From the NCBI GenBank assembly GCA_019188245.1, contig JAECZO010000093.1, positions 59,241 through 123,240 on the forward strand: 64,000 bases of DNA, written 5' to 3'. This DNA comes from Novymonas esmeraldas (taxonomy: Eukaryota > Euglenozoa > Kinetoplastea > Trypanosomatida > Trypanosomatidae). The translations under genes and the position numbers were made by a program. Under the pieces are notes generated by a model. The model saw only the letters and a program-made list of their open reading frames with translations, made no database searches and was not told the DNA's origin. Below, in pieces: positions 1 to 8,478 of the stretch (position 1 is the first letter of the stretch; each line of letters starts with the position of its first letter).

Positions 1-2
1 CG

Positions 3-605
3 GTGCCGGCACCGCTGGCGCTGCGCCTGCCGTACGACACGACCGGCGCGAGCGTCGCGGTCGGCTGCACTGAGTTGATCCTTGTCCCGGAGACTGCCAG
101 CACCGACGCGCCGTGTGAGCGACACCGCATCATCACCGTGCGCTTCGCCTCGCTCCTCCTCTCTGCCGTCTACGCGCGCTGCGGTGTGCTGCAGCCGCAG
201 CCGCGTCCGACGTCCAGCGCCGAGACGCCGGCGGGCCCTCCAGCGCCGACCCCCACCGTTGTTGACGCTCTCCGGGCAGTGCCGCGGTGCCACCGCCTGT
301 GGATGCGCGGGGCACCGGAGGCGGAGGTCAGCAGTGCAACTGTTGAGCTGGTGACGCGTGTCGAGCGGCTGGCCGAGGACGTCGGCCGACGCGAGCTGGA
401 GCAGGCCCGGCGGCGGCATCGGCTCTTGTCGAAGTTGGAAGGGCTCGAGCGGCGCGCGGCGGAGGTGAGCGGGCGGCTGGCGCAGTGGCGGCAGACCATC
501 CTGGATGGCGTGGTGCACCGCCGCGGCGGGGACGCCTTCCTCACCGCCAACGAGCGCCTCGGGAAGGTCTTCGCCACCCTTAACGAGCTAGAGCAGCAGC
601 TCTAG
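3..605 (+). CDS. C-terminal part of a coiled-coil protein (5' end outside window)
   Basis: The frame is open to the left edge, so this is only the last 200 codons; no ATG marks a start here. The visible protein has a beta-like N-terminal stretch, a Pro/Ala-rich linker at about residues 65-85, and an Arg/Glu/Leu-rich helical segment at about 110-165 with heptad spacing that looks like coiled coil. It ends in ELEQQL and a TAG stop. GC-rich third positions match the other genes. I do not recognise the family. A nucleoporin- or cytoskeleton-type coiled-coil protein is possible, but nothing visible proves it. Confidence 0.7.
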   Translation: MPAPLALRLPYDTTGASVAVGCTELILVPETASTDAPCERHRIITVRFASLLLSAVYARCGVLQPQPRPTSSAETPAGPPAPTPTVVDALRAVPRCHRLWMRGAPEAEVSSATVELVTRVERLAEDVGRRELEQARRRHRLLSKLEGLERRAAEVSGRLAQWRQTILDGVVHRRGGDAFLTANERLGKVFATLNELEQQL

Positions 606-1018
606 TCACACCGGTGCGGATGGTGGTCGTGGTCGTGCGCGCACCCGCTTCGTTGTCCCCAAACTAAGTCACAGCCGATGCGAGCAACTGTGTACATTGT
701 GTCTGTGTGTCTGTGTGTCAATGACCTAGAGCCTCTGTGGGGTAGCACGCCGTCGTACCACACACAAACTTCAGTCAGCCAACACGGCCACGCATCGGGG
801 GGTGGTGGTGGGTGCACCTCCCCTTGCATCCCTCTCTCGCTCTCTCGCTGTGCGGGGAGTCCCCGCCTCTCTCTCTCCTCACCACCGCCGCTCTCCTCAT
901 CCTCCTCCGCTGCACACACGCATCCATCAACACTCGTAGTGGGTGTGGACGGTGCACACACACATACACACACATACATACATACACGTACCGCCACAGG
1001 TGCGCCGGTGTGGTCACC
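606..1018. other. Intergenic region with candidate trans-splice signals
   Basis: No gene is visible. It holds TG-rich DNA near 690-720, pyrimidine tracts at about 820-850 and 865-912 that could direct trans-splicing of the next gene, and a short CA/TA repeat at about 955-987. Confidence 0.6.
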
Positions 1019-3367
1019 ATGAGCGACGGCAGCGGTGCCGCCTCCCACTCCAGTGCCGACGACGCGGGGACGACAGTGTTCATTCATGCGCCACCGCCGC
1101 CGCTACTGCGTGGAGGCGGGAGCGCTGAGCCGTGTACGTCCTCCGCGGAGGTGCCGGCTGCACCGCACGCTTCCCCAGCGCCACCTGCCGCTGCCACCAG
1201 CAGTGTCATCGTGTCGGCGGCGGTGGAAGAAGACGCGTCACGGGCAACGGGGCTGCAGGGCAACCTCTACCACAGCTCGCTGAGTCTCACCCAGACACGG
1301 CAGCAGGCGCTCGCGAGCGACGAGATGTGCGCCGAGCTACGCCGCCGCTGCCACGGTCTCGAGGGAGAGACGCTCGCGCTGCGTCTCGAGCTGCAAGAGG
1401 CGCAGGAGCGGCTCGCTGCACGTCAGACACGGTTGGAGGAGCAGCGCCGCGATGCCGCCGAGGCGAAGCTGGCGCTGCTCTCCGTGACGGCCGAGCGTGA
1501 CGAGCTCACCACGAAGGTGCAGGAAGTGTGGGATCGCGTGGCAGAGCTGAGCGCTGCGCTGCGACAGCAAGAGGGCGAGACGCAGAGGCTGCAAGTTGCT
1601 CTTACCACCGCCCAGCACGGCACCGACCTCGCTGCGCAGCAGCACAGCCAGCTAGAGCGCCAGCTGCATCTGGCCGACGAGCGGCTCCACGTGCAGGAGG
1701 CAGCCGAGCGCACCAGCGGTGCGGCACGGCAGCGGCGGTCCGTGGCGCTGCAGCGCGCGTTGGAGCGCGTGGCCGGCCTCCTCAGCGAGGTGGCGGTCGA
1801 CTACCAGCGCAGCCTCGCATACGACGACGGCGACGGCGTCAACGACGCGTTGGCGACGAGCACGACCGCGCGCATCACAGTCTCAGCAGCCCGCGACCGC
1901 GGCGCCCCCCACGTCGTGCTCTCGCCGGCCGCTGCGCCACCAGCCAGCACACCGGTCGAGCACGCGCTCACGGAGGCGCGGCAGCAGCGCGGCAGCAGTG
2001 CAGCGGCGGCAGCGGCGGAGGAGGCGCTCTTTGGTGCGGAGGCAGCGGTGCTGGTGAACCTCTGGGGCGGGAGCGGCGGGACGCCGCAGTCGCCGAGTGG
2101 GTCGCCGGGGGCCGCGGAGGAGGCGCACCTCCGCACCGCGCTCGCGCCGCTGCTTCTCGCACTGAAGCACGTTGCCGCTATGCTGAGCTGCGTGCGGCAC
2201 GAGCGCCACCGCCGGGCAGTGGAAGTCGCGCACTGGAAGCAGCACTGCGCCGAGGCCCAGCAGCGGCTCGAGGCGGCTCAGGCGGCGCTGTTGGCGCAGG
2301 AGAGCACGGCCGAGTCGCTGCGCGGGCGCGCCGCGGCACTGGAGCGGCGCACCGAGGTGGCAGAGGCTACGGCGCTCGAGCTCAGTATCGCAGACGCACG
2401 CCGGCGCGGCAGCCTGGCGCAGGCGCTGAAGTGCGCGGAGGACTGGTCGCTCATCCTTCACACGGTGGAGGTGTTGCAGGTGCGGGGCAGCGAACTCTCA
2501 AAGGACGTCGAGCACCTGCAGCACGCGCGACGACACGACAGTCGGCACGCCGCCACGGCCACGGACGCTGCGGGTGCAGTGCCGGCAGAGACGGTGCGCG
2601 ACTCGCTGGCTCAGTGGCGTCCAGGCGTCGGACCCGCGCACGTCGGTAGTCACGAGCCTCCGCCTCGCGGGGGACACGGTGTGTCGACGCACAAGCTCGG
2701 CGCAGAGGCCACGCCACCAGCGCCGCCTGCGCCGCCTCCACCGCCGCCGAGTGAACCCCTCGAGCAGCCGCCATCCGTGCCTGCCCCGACACAGCGGCGC
2801 GGCCGCAACGGCGTGGCAGCCCGCCAGACCGCACCGACACACGTGACGACGGTGGCGGAGGTACGAGAGAGCGCCACGGTCCACACGCCCCCGCCGCCGC
2901 CTCTCCATCACCGCCCGCCAACGTCGCCGACAAGGTCGTCAGCGTCGTCGTCCACCACCACCACCACCACCACCTCGTCCGCAGTCGCGGTGGGGTCGCC
3001 ACAGACGCACTCACGTGTGTACGCCGCTGCCCCGCGGCTCACCACGCCCGTGAGTGCCACGTACCCCGCCCCGCAGCGCAGTCTCTCCTCCTCCGCGTCC
3101 TGGGCACGTCCGGGTGGCGGCGCCGATGACGTGGAGCGCACCCTGCTTGCGTCGCTCCACCGCGATCACAGCCGCGCCTGGCCAGGCGGTGCAGCGGCGA
3201 CGCGTGTTGCCGGACCGAGCGGCGTCGTCACCTCACCAGAGGCGCGGCGCCGCTACGCCGGCGAGGACGCTGACTACTCCTCCGCCTTTGCGGCTGAGGT
3301 GCTGCACGTGATCGAGTCCCTGGACCGGCGCGTATCCGGCGCCCTGCAGCGCCCCCCGCACGCGTAG
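1019..3367 (+). CDS. Coiled-coil protein with Pro/Thr/Ser-rich region, unknown function
   Basis: This is a 782-residue protein. The open frame extends upstream without an ATG, so the ATG at 1019 (N terminus MSDGSGAASH) is the natural start. Residues about 90-270 and 370-510 are long Leu/Glu/Gln/Arg-rich helices with heptad character, consistent with two coiled-coil blocks separated by a Ser/Ala-rich hinge. Residues about 560-720 are disordered, rich in Pro, Thr and Ser, with a run of seven Thr. The tail has a short helix (SSAFAAEVLHVIESL). No catalytic motif is visible. A cytoskeletal or basal-body role would be typical of such proteins in this group but is only a guess. Confidence 0.8.
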   Translation: MSDGSGAASHSSADDAGTTVFIHAPPPPLLRGGGSAEPCTSSAEVPAAPHASPAPPAAATSSVIVSAAVEEDASRATGLQGNLYHSSLSLTQTRQQALASDEMCAELRRRCHGLEGETLALRLELQEAQERLAARQTRLEEQRRDAAEAKLALLSVTAERDELTTKVQEVWDRVAELSAALRQQEGETQRLQVALTTAQHGTDLAAQQHSQLERQLHLADERLHVQEAAERTSGAARQRRSVALQRALERVAGLLSEVAVDYQRSLAYDDGDGVNDALATSTTARITVSAARDRGAPHVVLSPAAAPPASTPVEHALTEARQQRGSSAAAAAAEEALFGAEAAVLVNLWGGSGGTPQSPSGSPGAAEEAHLRTALAPLLLALKHVAAMLSCVRHERHRRAVEVAHWKQHCAEAQQRLEAAQAALLAQESTAESLRGRAAALERRTEVAEATALELSIADARRRGSLAQALKCAEDWSLILHTVEVLQVRGSELSKDVEHLQHARRHDSRHAATATDAAGAVPAETVRDSLAQWRPGVGPAHVGSHEPPPRGGHGVSTHKLGAEATPPAPPAPPPPPPSEPLEQPPSVPAPTQRRGRNGVAARQTAPTHVTTVAEVRESATVHTPPPPPLHHRPPTSPTRSSASSSTTTTTTTSSAVAVGSPQTHSRVYAAAPRLTTPVSATYPAPQRSLSSSASWARPGGGADDVERTLLASLHRDHSRAWPGGAAATRVAGPSGVVTSPEARRRYAGEDADYSSAFAAEVLHVIESLDRRVSGALQRPPHA

Positions 3368-3534
3368 ACGAGAGCAGCTGCGCGCGGCTGGTGCGAGCCT
3401 CGCCACCGCACGTGAGTCCGTCACCGCCACTCGTTCTTCACTCCCACAACAGCGCACCACGCCGTGGACAGCACGGACAAGAACGCGAGCACACACAGAC
3501 ACGCGTACTCACCCCCCGGTGAAGGATGCGTCAA

Positions 3535-3570
<36 letters not shown>

Positions 3571-3653
3571 TCGCTGCGACTCTCTCTCTCTCCATCTCAT
3601 CCATCACCCGTCCCTCCCCCCCTCCTGCGTCCTTCACCTCCACCCCCTCTCTC

Positions 3654-3688
<35 letters not shown>

Positions 3689-3912
3689 ACGCTCCAGGCG
3701 TGCGTGCACGCCTTGACCATTGCAGACAGGGACACACGGACGTACACACACGTGCACACAGACGTACACACGCGCGTTGTCTCCGGCGTGCAGCGCGGCA
3801 GAGCAGAGAACGTGTGGGTGGGTGGGTGTGTGTGGGCGCACGACTCGTCGCCCGGGGCAGGCACCATCCTGCCATCTCTCTCCTCTCTCCACTCTACTCT
3901 CCGTCTGTGGAG
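3368..3912. other. Intergenic region with two CA repeats
   Basis: No gene is visible. Two long (CA)n tracts, at 3536-3567 and 3656-3686, flank a pyrimidine-rich stretch of about 80 bases. A second pyrimidine tract at about 3866-3907 runs almost to the next start codon. Confidence 0.6.
3536..3567. repeat. (AC)16 dinucleotide repeat
   Basis: A perfect alternating AC tract upstream of the LRR-like gene. Tracts of this kind recur at most gene boundaries in the window. Confidence 0.95.
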
Positions 3913-6354
3913 ATGCGCGCCATATCAGCGCTGTACCGCTACGCCTGCGAAGAGGAGGGCTGCCAGCTGCACAGTGAGCTGGTAACGCTCTTCCACGGCG
4001 TAGACGTGGCGGTCATGGACACCGCCGATGCGGACGCCACGGCCAACGCGGCGGCGGCACTGCCACCGCCGCCGGCAGCGCTCGCGGGGGCGATGCTTCT
4101 CTCCTACGCCCCCAACCTCTGCTTCCCAACGCACATCACGCTCTCGCAGTCGTACCTTGGCGACGCTGGACTCGCCGCCTTCATGCGGGTGCTGCCGATG
4201 CTGCGGTGGGTGCGCGCCGTCGAGGCCCGCGGCGTCGGCGCCGGCCCGCTCGCGGTCGCCGCCCTCAGCGCTGCCCTGACGGCGCACGTTGTGGAGGGAT
4301 GTGAGGAGGCGGCCGCGCTGCCGTTGGCCGCCGATGCAGCGGGCACCGACCCAGAGCCGTATGCGGGTGGACGGCTCCCGGCACTCGAACTGGTGGACCT
4401 CCGCGACAACGATGGCATCTACGCGCTCTCTGGCCAGCGGCTGCTCGCAGCGCTGCGCAAGCGGCACTCGATGCTGCGGCTGTGGTGTGCCGCGCACGTG
4501 GACCTCGCCAGCGTTGTGCCGGCGCTGGAGGTGCTCGTGGACCTCGGCGGGCTCCCGCCGTCCACGGCTGGCGAGCTGCACGCGTGGAACGAGGAGGCGG
4601 CAAACACGAAGTACCAGCGCCAGCTCGCTCGCGAGGCGCGCCGCTGGCATGAGGCGGTGGAGGCCTTCACCGTGCGCAATGCCGTTGGCGAGGTCGTGTG
4701 GCGGTGCGGCGGCGGCGATGGCGATGGCGAGACAGCCGCTGCAGCAGCAGCAGCGTCGCGGCAGGCGATCGGCGAGCACGTCATCTTCCGCCTGTCGTCA
4801 TCCTCGTCCTCGTCGCCGACCACCACCGCCGCCGTACGCGCGACGGACGCGGCGGCCCTGTCATCCGAGCAGATCACCGCCGAGGTGAACGCGCACATAT
4901 CGGACTTCCTGACCGCGGCGTGCTGCTTCAGCGCCACCGACTCGCTCGCAGCGACGACGCTGCCCACGACCGGCGGCGTGCGCGCCGCGCTGCAGGCGTG
5001 CATCGACTTCGGCGCCGACTCACTCGCGCTTCTGCCGCACTCGAACGCAGCCCTCTGGTACGTGGCTCGAGTGTGGCGGCCGCAGGCAGCAGACGTGCAG
5101 CAGCAGCAGCAGGGCCGGCCGGCGCCGTCCAGCAGCAGTGCGGCGGCCGCCGCGAACACCAACGACGATGTACAACTCAACTTGTGGGAGGCGAAGGCGA
5201 ACGTGGCGGCGCTCCTTCGCGGCCTGCAGACGAACCCGGCGCTCGAGGCGGAGCTGCGGGTGTCGACGCAGGCGGGCGGCGTCGTGATCGAGCGTCACCT
5301 GTATCGGCTTCGACAGCTCTACGTGCAGCTCGATGGGAGGGAGGCACCGCCGGAGCAGGAGGACGCGTGCACGGCGCGGGTGGCCGGCGCCGGGGCCACG
5401 CCGCTGGATGAGATGGTGGCCCTCTACTACCGCGTGGTCGCCGCCCTCGTGGCGCGGCGGTTCTGCGACGACCACCTGCCCTCGATGCGCGCGTGCGAGC
5501 AGCACATCGCCGCCCTCAGCGAGTTCGTGCTCAACCACCTCGTTGATGGGGAGGAGTCGTCCGGCGCCATCGAGGCCTGCATTGAGCGCCTCTGCCGTCG
5601 CCTGGAGACCCACGGCGGCACCGCCGGCGCACGAGCCGCCGTCGCCGCTGCTGATGATGCGGACCACGACACGCGCGTGCTGCCTCCTGTCATGGCCCGC
5701 GCTTTGTACCATCTCCGTCGCCACGGAGCGGAGGCCGCCGCGTGGACGGCCGTGTACGCCGGCACGGCCGCCGCCGCCGCCGCACTGCCGCCGTCGTCGC
5801 TGCCCCCGCCACAGGGCCCTCTTCACCCGTTCCACGCCTGCCGCTGCGCGGAGGAGATGCGGCAGCACGTGAACGCCTTCTCGGAGCGGTGCTCCACCGC
5901 CGCGGAGCCCCCCGACACGCCGCTGCCGCTGCCGCAGCCGTGCACGGCCTGCTGCTATCGCACGCTGCAGGTGACGCAGGCGCTGTTGCCGCCGCGCGGT
6001 GCGGACGCCGCGGATGTGGCAGATGTGGCGGCGGAGCTGCGAGAGCGGTGGACGATGTTGTCGCCGGTCCGCCGTGCGTTGCCACGCGAGCTCCGCATGT
6101 TCCTGCTCGACATGGTCATCCGTCAGCGCAGCCGCCAACGCGGGGGCTGTGCCTACGTCCCGGCGCTCGATGCCGTGGCGGGGGTCAGCGCACAGCTGCC
6201 GGAGAGCACGCTAAGTTGGCTGGCGTGCGGCAGCGGGCAGCGGGAGCGCTGGACCGGCATCCTCCGCGCCTTCGGCGAGTGGTACCGACTGCGTGCGTTG
6301 GAGTCGTACGGCATCGCCGAGGCACGCACGCTGCTGCACCAACCACCGGCGTAG
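3913..6354 (+). CDS. Leucine-rich-repeat-like protein, unknown function
   Basis: This is an 813-residue protein starting at the ATG at 3913 (MRAISALYRYACEEEG); the frame is open further upstream only through CA repeats. Residues about 65-125 and 155-195 have the spacing of degenerate leucine-rich repeats, with segments such as HITLSQSYLGDAGLAAF and LELVDLRDNDGIYAL. The rest is mostly helical, broken by poly-Ala, poly-Ser and poly-Gln insertions, which are common in proteins of this genome. Cys pairs near the C-terminal third (for example CTACCYRTL) are not arranged as an obvious zinc finger. LRR proteins usually act as binding scaffolds; no enzyme motif is seen. The LRR assignment is moderate and the role unknown. 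Confidence 0.75.
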   Translation: MRAISALYRYACEEEGCQLHSELVTLFHGVDVAVMDTADADATANAAAALPPPPAALAGAMLLSYAPNLCFPTHITLSQSYLGDAGLAAFMRVLPMLRWVRAVEARGVGAGPLAVAALSAALTAHVVEGCEEAAALPLAADAAGTDPEPYAGGRLPALELVDLRDNDGIYALSGQRLLAALRKRHSMLRLWCAAHVDLASVVPALEVLVDLGGLPPSTAGELHAWNEEAANTKYQRQLAREARRWHEAVEAFTVRNAVGEVVWRCGGGDGDGETAAAAAAASRQAIGEHVIFRLSSSSSSSPTTTAAVRATDAAALSSEQITAEVNAHISDFLTAACCFSATDSLAATTLPTTGGVRAALQACIDFGADSLALLPHSNAALWYVARVWRPQAADVQQQQQGRPAPSSSSAAAAANTNDDVQLNLWEAKANVAALLRGLQTNPALEAELRVSTQAGGVVIERHLYRLRQLYVQLDGREAPPEQEDACTARVAGAGATPLDEMVALYYRVVAALVARRFCDDHLPSMRACEQHIAALSEFVLNHLVDGEESSGAIEACIERLCRRLETHGGTAGARAAVAAADDADHDTRVLPPVMARALYHLRRHGAEAAAWTAVYAGTAAAAAALPPSSLPPPQGPLHPFHACRCAEEMRQHVNAFSERCSTAAEPPDTPLPLPQPCTACCYRTLQVTQALLPPRGADAADVADVAAELRERWTMLSPVRRALPRELRMFLLDMVIRQRSRQRGGCAYVPALDAVAGVSAQLPESTLSWLACGSGQRERWTGILRAFGEWYRLRALESYGIAEARTLLHQPPA

Positions 6355-6798
6355 AAGTGCATCACGCGCGCACCAGCACACCCACCGCCGCTGTCACATC
6401 TCGTGCTGTTGTTGTTGTTGTTTTCCTTTTCCCTCATCATCGATGTACACGTCAACAGTCCGCCTCACCCACCAAAGCACACACGTACACAAGCAAGGAG
6501 CACACGCCGTCCTCACGTACCTCCGTCAGCGGCCGATGCAGCCACAGGGAGACACATGAACTCAGCAGGCGCTGTCCAGCGCCCCCTCCTCCATCTCGCT
6601 CGCCGTTACTCCTTCTCCGTCTCCGTCTCTCTCTCTCTCTCTCGGCACACGCACCCTCGCCATCACCCTCACCGCAGGCGTGGGATCACTTGGACGAGTC
6701 GGCGCAGCGCTCCGTAGCACTTGGTGGCGGCCACATCTGCCCATCTCTCTCACTCACCGTGCAGTTGTGTGTGTGTGTGTGTGTGCGCAGCTGTGTGA
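6355..6798. other. Intergenic region
   Basis: No gene is visible. It contains a TTG repeat at about 6405-6422, a pyrimidine tract at about 6585-6645 suited to trans-splicing, and a TG tract just before the next start codon. Confidence 0.6.
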
Positions 6799-7806
6799 AT
6801 GCCGTGGTGGGGATCACGTGGGTCTGGTGGAGCCGGGGCGGATGCGCAGGCTGCCGAGGTGGAAGCGGCGAAGGAAGCGCTCGCTGCGGTCTTCGCCCCC
6901 ACGAACCGCCCCATCGCATCGACTAGCCGCGCCGCTGTTGACGGCACCACGCCGCCCTCGCTGCACGGTGTAGGAAGCGAGCGCGAGAGTGCGAGCGGCA
7001 GCGGCAGCGGCAGCAGCAGCAGCAGTGCCACTGCCGCGTCGAGTTGGTGGAGTCGCGTGCGTGTGTGGCCTCCATCACAGACGGCAACAGAGAGCAGCGC
7101 TGCAGACGTTGTCGCGCCCGACACGCCCTTCTCATCGCCTCCGACACCGGCGCCGTCGGTGCCGGTGCTGTCGTGGCAGAGCCTGCCGGCGTGCCCGCTG
7201 GCTGGGTACCAGCTGACGAGCCAAGGTCTGGTGGACACGCTGGCGAGGCCGTCGGTGCTGCTCTCTGCACAGCAGCTGCGGGGTGTCATCCGCGAGCTCA
7301 CCGTAGTGGAGCAGCGCTCCAAGTGCGATGTGGATCGGCAGTTCGCCAGCCACATCGGCAGCCGCAGCCTGCACGGAGTCGGCCTGCTCGTCAGCCCCGT
7401 CCTCTTCCTCACCTCCATCTACCTCATGACGTGGAAGACCGCGCGACTGTACCGCGATGCGCTCCCGCAAGACTCGGTCGTCTTCACGCGGCTGCTGGCG
7501 CTGCTACGGCTGCGCATGCCAGCAGCGGAGCGCGAGCGCGTGGCGCAGCGCCACCAGCGACTGATGCGCGCCACGAATGCACGCATATTCGCCTCCTCCT
7601 GCGGCGGCGCGGCACTCTTCGCGCTCGCCTGGGTGTCGCGGCCGCCACGCGACGTGTTGGAGGAGGCACCGGACGTGCAGACGGCGAAGGAGTTGATCGC
7701 GTACCAGCGCCACTCGGAGGCGTCGCTCAAGTGGTGCTGGTGGGTCTACTACCACCACCCCGCCTACGCTGCAGCGGCGAGCGCCGGTGGCGAAGGTGGT
7801 GACTGA
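6799..7806 (+). CDS. Two-transmembrane-segment protein, unknown function
   Basis: This is a 335-residue protein with an ATG start right after a TG repeat. The N-terminal 120 residues are low complexity (Ser/Gly repeats, Pro-rich). Two hydrophobic segments stand out: about residues 190-212 (GVGLLVSPVLFLTSIYLMTW) and 263-282 (FASSCGGAALFALAWVS). Between them lies a basic helical loop, giving a hairpin-like membrane topology. The C terminus is Trp/Tyr/His-rich (KWCWWVYYHHPAY). An organellar inner-membrane protein is possible, but there is no clear targeting signal. No family is recognised. Confidence 0.75.
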   Translation: MPWWGSRGSGGAGADAQAAEVEAAKEALAAVFAPTNRPIASTSRAAVDGTTPPSLHGVGSERESASGSGSGSSSSSATAASSWWSRVRVWPPSQTATESSAADVVAPDTPFSSPPTPAPSVPVLSWQSLPACPLAGYQLTSQGLVDTLARPSVLLSAQQLRGVIRELTVVEQRSKCDVDRQFASHIGSRSLHGVGLLVSPVLFLTSIYLMTWKTARLYRDALPQDSVVFTRLLALLRLRMPAAERERVAQRHQRLMRATNARIFASSCGGAALFALAWVSRPPRDVLEEAPDVQTAKELIAYQRHSEASLKWCWWVYYHHPAYAAAASAGGEGGD

Positions 7807-8330
7807 GCGAGGCTGAGAGAGCAACACCGACACAGAGAGAGAGACACGCATGGACGTGCGCCTCGCAGACAACGAGCAAAAGCAAGTTGCTACACGATGC
7901 ACCAACGGCGGGCATCCATCACCCCTAACTCTCTCCCTCTCTCGTCCACAAACAAGAGCAGCGACGTGTGATTTGTTGGCCGTCGTTGCAGCGCGCCTCT
8001 CGCCATCCTCCTGCACCTCCTCGTCCACTCACTCACTTGCCCCTGTATCGCACCCCCTCTCGCGTATGCGCACACATCCTACACACACACACACGCACAT
8101 ATGCAAGCGCATGGTCTCGCACACAGCACAGCCTTCCTTCGTGTCTGCGTGTGTGTCTGCATCAACGCGTGCTCGCCAGCACGTGTCCCTCAACGCGTTG
8201 CCTTCTCACGCCACCTCTCTTCCTTCCCACCTCCCCCTCCAGCTGTGCTCCTTTCTTGTTCGCTGACGTTCACGGCGCACTGCGGATCTGCTTCGCTGCG
8301 TAGGCGCACAGATCCTCCGATCCGCCGTGT

Positions 8331-8361
<31 letters not shown>

Positions 8362-8478
8362 AGCATCCGTGTGTGTGAAGGTGTGTGCGCACCTCGACGA
8401 AGTGTGAGTTTTTTTTTTTCTTCTTCTTCGCTCCGCAGCACCTCCGCACACGGCGACACGGTGGTGGTGGTGGTGGCG
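7807..8478. other. Intergenic region with CA repeat and T-run
   Basis: No gene is visible. It has pyrimidine tracts around 7918-7950 and 8215-8262, a (CA)n tract at 8333-8361, a T-run at about 8408-8430 that could serve as a trans-splicing tract, and a GTG repeat just before the next start. Confidence 0.6.
8333..8361. repeat. (CA)n dinucleotide repeat
   Basis: A perfect alternating CA tract about 120 bases upstream of the inositol kinase start. Confidence 0.95.
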